Of a DNA stretch of 11,483 bases, positions 6,466-11,483 are shown piece after piece. Position numbers and translations under genes: made by a program. Every line of letters starts with the position of its first letter. Positions within the stretch are counted from its first letter, which is position 1. The notes below the pieces were generated by a model. That model had not been told where the DNA came from, did not search any database, and was given only the letters and a program-made list of their open reading frames with translations. Source of the stretch: DTU018 sp029550685. Its GTDB lineage: Bacteria; Bacillota; Syntrophomonadia; Syntrophomonadales; Syntrophomonadaceae. The stretch is taken from contig DAONVO010000074.1 in assembly GCA_035412805.1 (NCBI GenBank), positions 1 to 11,483 of the forward strand, given 5' to 3'.

Positions 6466-7575
6466 ATGCCCAGAACTTTAAATACAACCCCCAGAGCAGA
6501 CGGGTTTAGAATGCCAGGCGAATTCGAGCCCCATAAACAAACCTGGATGATGTGGCCGGAAAGAACCGATAATTGGAGATTAGGCGCCCATTATGCCCAA
6601 AAAGCCTATGTGGAGGTAGCTGCTGCTATATCACAGTTTGAGCCGGTAACCATGTGTGTTTCCCAAGCTCAGTACATGCATGCCCGCAGTGTTCTTCCGG
6701 AATCGGTACGGGTGGTGGAGATGTCCAACAATGATGCTTGGATGCGCGACTGCGGCCCCACCTTTGTAGTCAATGATAAGGGTGAAGTACGGGGTATAGA
6801 CTGGACCTTCAATGCCTGGGGAGGTCTGGTAGACGGTCTTTATTTTCCTTGGGATCAGGATGATCTGGTAGCCAAAAAAACCTGTGAAATAGAAAACATT
6901 GATACATACCGTACCGAAGGCTTTGTCCTGGAGGGCGGATCAATTCACGTGGATGGAGAAGGCACTCTGCTGGTCACTGAAGAATGCCTGTTAAGCGAAG
7001 GCCGCAACCCACATATGAGCAAGGCTGAAATTGAGCAGGTGCTGATGGACTACTTAAATGTGGACAAAGTTATCTGGCTCAAATGGGGTATCTTTAATGA
7101 TGAAACCAATGGACACGTGGACAACATCTGCTGTTTTGCCAGACCGGGTGAAGTCATCCTGGCCTGGACCGATGATGAAAATGATCCCCAATATGAACGC
7201 TCTAAAGCAGCCTATGACCTTTTATCCAGCACCACTGATGCCCAAGGAAGAAAACTAAATGTCCATAAACTGCATATCCCCAGCCCGGTTCTGATTACCA
7301 AGGAAGAAAGTGAAGGAGTAAATGCCATCAAAGGTACCTTGCCACGCAATGAAGGTGACCGCCAGGCAGCTTCCTATGTCAACTTCTATATCTGCAATGG
7401 CGGTATTATCTTCCCCTTATTCAATGATCCGGTGTACGATCCCCTGGCCGAACAGAAACTAAAGGAAATCTTCCCAGATCGCCAGGTAGTGGGAGTATAT
7501 GCCCGGGAGATCATCCTGGGCGGCGGCAATATCCACTGCATTACCCAACAACAGCCCCTGGGAACCAGTAAATAG
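6466..7575 (+). CDS. aguA: Agmatine deiminase
   Basis: A 369-residue enzyme of the guanidino-group-modifying (pentein) superfamily. It converts agmatine and water to N-carbamoylputrescine and ammonia in the cytosol. Catalytic landmarks are all visible: NNDAWMRDCGPTF at 88-100 (Asp95), EGGSIHVDG at 156-164, NETNGHVDN-type motif at 211-220 with His217 and Asp219, and the C-terminal GGGNIHCITQQQP at 352-364 carrying the nucleophile Cys358. Length and motif spacing match the Enterococcus enzyme. The ATG at 6466 is preceded by AAAGGATGAGG (6451-6461). It is the third gene of the permease-ptcA-aguA run. The 106-base gap before it holds no promoter I would trust. Its product is the shared substrate of PtcA and AguB. 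Confidence 0.96.
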   Translation: MPRTLNTTPRADGFRMPGEFEPHKQTWMMWPERTDNWRLGAHYAQKAYVEVAAAISQFEPVTMCVSQAQYMHARSVLPESVRVVEMSNNDAWMRDCGPTFVVNDKGEVRGIDWTFNAWGGLVDGLYFPWDQDDLVAKKTCEIENIDTYRTEGFVLEGGSIHVDGEGTLLVTEECLLSEGRNPHMSKAEIEQVLMDYLNVDKVIWLKWGIFNDETNGHVDNICCFARPGEVILAWTDDENDPQYERSKAAYDLLSSTTDAQGRKLNVHKLHIPSPVLITKEESEGVNAIKGTLPRNEGDRQAASYVNFYICNGGIIFPLFNDPVYDPLAEQKLKEIFPDRQVVGVYAREIILGGGNIHCITQQQPLGTSK

Positions 7576-7594
7576 GCGACTATATTGCTTACCA

Positions 7595-7632
7595 AGTACC
7601 CCCTGTGATTGATACGCGGTCCAGGGGGTACT
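7595..7632 (+). terminator. Hairpin terminator after aguA
   Basis: AGTACCCCCTG (7595-7605) and CAGGGGGTACT (7622-7632) form a perfect 11-bp stem with a 16-base loop, 19 bases after the aguA stop. It is followed by GATTTTGGCCTTTTGG, which is T-rich but broken, so termination may be partial. It marks the likely end of the permease-ptcA-aguA transcript. Confidence 0.65.
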
Positions 7633-7656
7633 GATTTTGGCCTTTTGGCAATATTC

Positions 7657-7686
7657 CTGACATAATCCACCTAAAACTGATACAAT
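7657..7686 (+). promoter_or_regulatory. Sigma-A type promoter for xthA
   Basis: CTGACA (7657-7662) and TACAAT (7681-7686) are 18 bases apart, and each matches its consensus hexamer at five of six positions. It lies after the aguA hairpin and about 70 bases before the xthA start, which supports independent transcription of xthA. Confidence 0.55.
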
Positions 7687-7755
7687 TACAATGTAATAGC
7701 AGGCATTTCTTACCTGGTAGCTGAATGACACTTATTTTATCCAACGGAGGCTTAT

Positions 7756-8523
7756 ATGAAACTAATTTCCTGGAATGTCAATGGTCTGCGAGCTTGTTTA
7801 AACAAAGGCTTTATGGACTTTTTTACAGCTGAACAGCCGGATATTTGCTGTATTCAGGAAACCAAAATGCAGCCTGAACAGGTGGATTTCGAACTGGACG
7901 GCTATGAGATGTACTGGAACAGTGCTAAGAAAAAGGGGTATTCGGGCACCGCTGTTTTTACCAAAATTAAACCCAAGTCGGTTGTGATAGACCTGGAGCA
8001 GCCCGAGCATGGTGGTGAAGGTCGGGTCATGACTCTGGAATATGATGACTTTTATCTGGTCAATACCTATGCCCCCAATTCTCAAAGAGGTTTGGTCCGT
8101 CTAGACTATCGCATGCAATGGCAGGACGACTTTCGTGCTCACCTGATGAGACTTGACACCAAAAAACCTGTCATAGTCTGCGGTGACTTAAATGTAGCCC
8201 ACCAGGAAATCGATATAAAAAACCCCAAATCAAATGTGAATAACGCAGGCTTTACACCTCAAGAGCGGGAGAAAATGACAGAACTCCTGGAGTCAGGATG
8301 GATAGATTCCTTTCGCTATCTGTATCCCGATAAAACCGGAGCTTACACTTGGTGGTCCTACATGTTCAATGCCCGGGAAAAGAATGTAGGCTGGCGTATT
8401 GATTATTTTCTGGTATCGGAAAGGATTAAGGAGCAGATCCAAAAAGCCACTATTTATTCACATGTACTGGGAAGTGACCATTGTCCAATTGGACTCGAGA
8501 TCCAAGTAATTAATGCAGATTAA
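7756..8523 (+). CDS. xthA: Exodeoxyribonuclease III / AP endonuclease
   Basis: A 255-residue member of the endonuclease/exonuclease/phosphatase superfamily. It cuts the DNA backbone 5' of abasic sites and has 3'-phosphodiesterase and 3'-5' exonuclease activity in base excision repair. Metal and catalytic residues are in order: Asn7 in SWNVNGLRA, Glu35 in CCIQETKM, Tyr105 in NTYAPNS, Asp144 and Asn146 in GDLNVAH, Asp216 in GWRIDYFLVS, and Asp241-His242 in SDHCPIGLE. The length is normal for bacterial ExoIII/ExoA, with no extra domain. GGAGG at 7746-7750 is five bases before the ATG. It has its own promoter and no evident link to polyamine metabolism. In Bacillus the corresponding gene is often called exoA. 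Confidence 0.95.
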   Translation: MKLISWNVNGLRACLNKGFMDFFTAEQPDICCIQETKMQPEQVDFELDGYEMYWNSAKKKGYSGTAVFTKIKPKSVVIDLEQPEHGGEGRVMTLEYDDFYLVNTYAPNSQRGLVRLDYRMQWQDDFRAHLMRLDTKKPVIVCGDLNVAHQEIDIKNPKSNVNNAGFTPQEREKMTELLESGWIDSFRYLYPDKTGAYTWWSYMFNAREKNVGWRIDYFLVSERIKEQIQKATIYSHVLGSDHCPIGLEIQVINAD

Positions 8524-8527
8524 CAAT

Positions 8528-8562
8528 TTGCCCATCTGCCCGGAGAAAGGGCAGATGGGCAA
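8528..8562. terminator. Perfect 14-bp hairpin between convergent xthA and the surface-protein gene
   Basis: TTGCCCATCTGCCC (8528-8541) and GGGCAGATGGGCAA (8549-8562) form a perfect 14-bp stem with a seven-base loop, four bases after the xthA stop. Neither side is followed by a T-run, so it is not a canonical intrinsic terminator. Its place between two convergent genes still makes transcription termination or 3'-end protection the likely role. A second, smaller stem, GCCGCA (8589-8594) with TGCGGC (8603-8608), lies between it and the end of the surface-protein gene. Confidence 0.55.
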
Positions 8563-8645
8563 TAATCCCTCGCCAACTTGGTAATCATGCCGCACTATCA
8601 CTTGCGGCCACTCTAACCACTTTACACATCCGACTTATCAGTAGC

Positions 8646-11483
8646 CTACATCAGGTCATCATCAACCAGCAGAACTTTGGCATATATCTCCAGGTAATGT
8701 AGCATGATAGCAGCAATTTCTGCTCTGGTTACTGAAGCTGCCGGATCCAGATTATCTTCACCCTTACCCTTTATTAGTCCAACAGCTACAGCCCATTCCA
8801 TCGCCTCTAGTGCGTAATCGGAAATTTGGTCAGCATCCGCAAATCCGCTCAGGTCATTGGAGGCACTGATATCTCTGCCTTTACTCATAGAATAGCGGTA
8901 CAGGAAAACAGCCAGCTGTTCCCGGGTAATAGCATCATTGGTCCCAAAAAGGTCATTGCCGTAGCCTTGTACAATTCCCTGGGATTCCGCCCAGTTAACT
9001 GCATCGGCATACCAGGTTCCCGCTTCCACATCTGCAAAGCTGCTGTTGCCAGAGACTTGGGGACTTCCCTCCAGACGGTAAAGCATCGCTGCCAGCATAC
9101 TCCTGGTAGCAGCACTGTTCGGTTCAAACATATTTTCGGTTACACCTTCCATGATTTTCAATGCGTGCATATAAGCAACTGCTGCAAAAAACCAATCATC
9201 CACTGTGACATCCTTGAATTGTCCTGCCGCCATCGGGCATGTCTGGCCGCCTGACAGCGTATACTCCCCATCGTAAGATATTATGGTGTACTGGTCATCA
9301 AGTACTGCATAAGAAGCCAAAGTTCTCGTTTCAAAACTGACCATACCCTGTTTTACCGTTACATCAAACACATACATTTCATCATCCTGGTAAGAAATGA
9401 CTGTCAATGTTTTCCCTTCATATTCTGTACCTACCGGGATATTAACGGTAATGGTGCCCTGAAGGCTCTTATTCACAGAAATACTATAATTGAGCAGCAC
9501 CTTACCCTTCTTGGCCAACTCATTGATAAACTTGTGTATCTGGTCAGGATCGTGGCCTTGTGAAGTATTGAGGGTGACCACCAGTTTGGTCGTATCATCA
9601 ATGCCCTGGCCGGAAACGGTCACACCGGTTTTCGGATCAGTAATAGTGTTGGTGGCAGGTTTGGATGGAACGTTATCATCATCCTCGACCGTGTTACGAT
9701 CGGTGCTAGTAGGGCTGTCACTGCTGCCCCCACTCGATTTATACCAAACTTTGACGTTGACAGATCCGTAGGTTGAGTTGGTCGTAATCCTATTTACACC
9801 AGGTACAGTTACATCAAGATCATCTCCTAATTGGCCTACATCACCAAAAGCACTGATATTGAGATTACCGATCTGAATATTTCTTGTTCCTCCATCCACA
9901 ACACTTCCTGCAGCTTGAATATCTGCTTGGCCTGGAACGTTCATTCCATCAATTTGTAGTTTACCGGAATTATTCTCCAGATAGAGGTCTTGAGATCCTG
10001 CAGTAATTTGATCTGTATCAATACCCAGACGATTATCCACCGAACCAATACTGCCGGTAGCTGTCAGGTTCAGTTGATCGGCAATAATATTGTTATTGTT
10101 GCCCCCGCCCGCTGCGGATCCTGCTGCTATATTACCTGATGTTTCAATACTTACTGTATCGCCGGCAACCGTATCAATGGTCAGATCCTTGAGGTTCTTG
10201 ATATAAACTTTTTTCCCGGAAGCCGTCAAACGGTCTACATTTATAACCAGCGGAAGGGAAGCTGCTCCGATATCTCCTCCCAGACTGCTGAGCTCAACAT
10301 TGGCTGCTGTAATAATGGTATCAGTATTACCAGGCATACCCTTGATGTTTCCTTTGGAGTCAATGACTACTTTTCCATCAACGGTTACCGGTGCCAGGTA
10401 CAGGTCGCCTCCGCTTTCCAAATATAGTCCGTAAACACTGGTTCCAGTTCCTGCGGTGACTGTCACCGTTCCAGCCGCAGTTACTCCCAGACTGTTATCC
10501 TCTTCACCGATGGTACCGCCATTAAGCAGCTTTATGTTCAAATTACCCTCGGTAGTAATACTGGAAGATGCTGTCTGGGCTTCGGCCAGCTTGGTAGCTG
10601 CTATTGCCTCCAATGCCTGGGCAATGGCTTCCAGGTTGTCGCGTTCAGTTGCTTTGGCATCCACCAGATCAACCTGTGCCTGGGACAGCTGGTCCTCAAT
10701 GCCGTGCAGGGTATTTTGTGCCTCATCTTTAAGCCGTGACAGTTCTGGAATAGTCACATTTTCCATTTCCGTTTCCTGGCTACGAAGGTCTACAATTTCT
10801 GCGTTCTTGTCATCCAGTTCCTTTTGTTTGGCGTCAGCCATCTTCTGGGCTTCTTCTACAACCTGTGCCAGTTCGTTGATCAAGCGATCCTGCTCAGCTA
10901 TAGCAGCCGGGTCAGTGAGCCCTTCACGATCAGCCTTCGCCTTAGCCAAAGCAGTTTCAGCATCAGCCAAGGCTTGGTCAGCCAATACCTTTTCGTTCTG
11001 GAGGATGGCCAGGTCTGCCAGTGCCTGGTCAATCTGTGCTTTAATAACTGCCAGCTTCTGCTGTGCTGCAGTTAAATTAGCAACAGCTGTATCCAAAGCC
11101 TGCTGGGCAGCAGGGAGTCCTAATAATTCCGGCAAGATATTGGTAACGTAATTCTGTAATATGATTACCTGGGCTGCAGCCAGATCAGCTGCGCTGCGAG
11201 CCTGTTTTGCCTTTATTTTTGCCTCTGTTGCAGCAGCTAAGGCATCTGTAATATCTACTTCAGTGACTCCTCCATCCCCGGCAATCAGGGTTACATCTCC
11301 CCCACCGGTAGAAGTTAAATTATCTATCTTGATACCACCTGCAGCAGAGATGTTAACAGTACCATTGCCATCTGACCGGACCGTTTTAATGATGAGATCT
11401 CCGTTTCGTTCGTTAATATTGATGGCACCATTGGTTGCCCAGGCTGAAAGAGTTCCCTGGTTTTCCGCGTCGGTATCGATATC
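8646..11483 (-). CDS. Large SLH-domain surface protein with beta-solenoid-like repeats and a coiled coil, N-terminus cut by window edge
   Basis: The minus-strand frame is open from the right edge to the TAG at 8648-8646, giving 945 residues with the N-terminus and any signal peptide outside. Visible residues 1-80 are Gly/Asn/Thr-rich short beta repeats (ININERNGDLIIK, GGGDVTLIAGDGGV) like those of haemagglutinin-type beta-solenoids. Residues about 80-300 are an Ala/Gln/Glu/Lys-rich coiled coil with leucines at heptad spacing. About 301-580 return to beta repeats. About 583-617 is a Ser/Thr/Asp-rich linker. About 617-745 is a beta-sandwich-like module ending in SFETRTLASYAVLDD. Three SLH domains at about 756-804, 813-865 and 879-937 should anchor it to cell-wall polysaccharide. 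It is probably a surface adhesin or S-layer component. A TTG at 11135 inside the coil is not the start. Confidence 0.85.
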   Translation of the reverse strand, partial: DIDTDAENQGTLSAWATNGAININERNGDLIIKTVRSDGNGTVNISAAGGIKIDNLTSTGGGDVTLIAGDGGVTEVDITDALAAATEAKIKAKQARSAADLAAAQVIILQNYVTNILPELLGLPAAQQALDTAVANLTAAQQKLAVIKAQIDQALADLAILQNEKVLADQALADAETALAKAKADREGLTDPAAIAEQDRLINELAQVVEEAQKMADAKQKELDDKNAEIVDLRSQETEMENVTIPELSRLKDEAQNTLHGIEDQLSQAQVDLVDAKATERDNLEAIAQALEAIAATKLAEAQTASSSITTEGNLNIKLLNGGTIGEEDNSLGVTAAGTVTVTAGTGTSVYGLYLESGGDLYLAPVTVDGKVVIDSKGNIKGMPGNTDTIITAANVELSSLGGDIGAASLPLVINVDRLTASGKKVYIKNLKDLTIDTVAGDTVSIETSGNIAAGSAAGGGNNNNIIADQLNLTATGSIGSVDNRLGIDTDQITAGSQDLYLENNSGKLQIDGMNVPGQADIQAAGSVVDGGTRNIQIGNLNISAFGDVGQLGDDLDVTVPGVNRITTNSTYGSVNVKVWYKSSGGSSDSPTSTDRNTVEDDDNVPSKPATNTITDPKTGVTVSGQGIDDTTKLVVTLNTSQGHDPDQIHKFINELAKKGKVLLNYSISVNKSLQGTITVNIPVGTEYEGKTLTVISYQDDEMYVFDVTVKQGMVSFETRTLASYAVLDDQYTIISYDGEYTLSGGQTCPMAAGQFKDVTVDDWFFAAVAYMHALKIMEGVTENMFEPNSAATRSMLAAMLYRLEGSPQVSGNSSFADVEAGTWYADAVNWAESQGIVQGYGNDLFGTNDAITREQLAVFLYRYSMSKGRDISASNDLSGFADADQISDYALEAMEWAVAVGLIKGKGEDNLDPAASVTRAEIAAIMLHYLEIYAKVLLVDDDLM

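Noticed and set aside
11133..11135. TTG as start of the surface protein
   Set aside because: The frame stays open upstream to the window edge and encodes typical beta repeats. The TTG is inside the coiled coil and has no ribosome binding site.
10456..11151. Plus-strand ORF of 231 codons, Ser/Ala-rich
   Set aside because: It is antisense to the repetitive, Ala/Leu-rich coiled-coil region of the surface protein, which keeps long antisense frames open. No start signal or family features.

Overview
The window looks like a chromosomal segment of a Gram-positive, probably anaerobic member of the Clostridia. The grounds are strong AGGAGG-type ribosome binding sites, some GTG starts, a surface protein ending in three SLH domains, and an Enterococcus-type putrescine carbamoyltransferase. 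A Syntrophomonas-like host is possible but is only a guess. No mobile element, CRISPR array, rRNA or tRNA was recognised.

Layout, left to right. (1) The N-terminal part of sfsA on the minus strand runs off the left edge. (2) A ZIP-family metal transporter lies on the plus strand. (3) The polyamine block, about 1.6-7.6 kb, starts with speE (spermidine synthase, +), which is preceded by a possible 23-codon leader ORF overlapping a long hairpin. A two-way terminator separates speE from aguB (N-carbamoylputrescine amidohydrolase, -). A roughly 390-base divergent control region follows, holding a short signal-peptide-like ORF and an inverted repeat. Then come an APC-family permease (probably agmatine/putrescine exchanger), ptcA (putrescine carbamoyltransferase) and aguA (agmatine deiminase), all on the plus strand and closed by a hairpin. 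(4) xthA (exonuclease III, +) has its own good promoter. (5) After a perfect 14-bp hairpin comes the C-terminal 945 residues of a giant SLH-anchored surface protein on the minus strand, whose N-terminus is beyond the right edge.

How the genes fit together: the permease brings in agmatine, probably in exchange for putrescine. AguA deiminates it to N-carbamoylputrescine. That intermediate can be hydrolysed irreversibly by AguB, or phosphorolysed by PtcA to putrescine plus carbamoyl phosphate, an energy-conserving route. SpeE can convert putrescine to spermidine. Encoding both alternative enzymes for the same intermediate in one locus is the most notable point. Arginine decarboxylase, S-adenosylmethionine decarboxylase and carbamate kinase, which the full scheme needs, are not in the window.

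The main open questions are the leader ORF and hairpin before speE, the two inverted repeats before aguB and ptcA, the short hydrophobic ORF upstream of aguB, and the surface protein in which a coiled coil of about 220 residues is inserted between beta-solenoid-like repeats.
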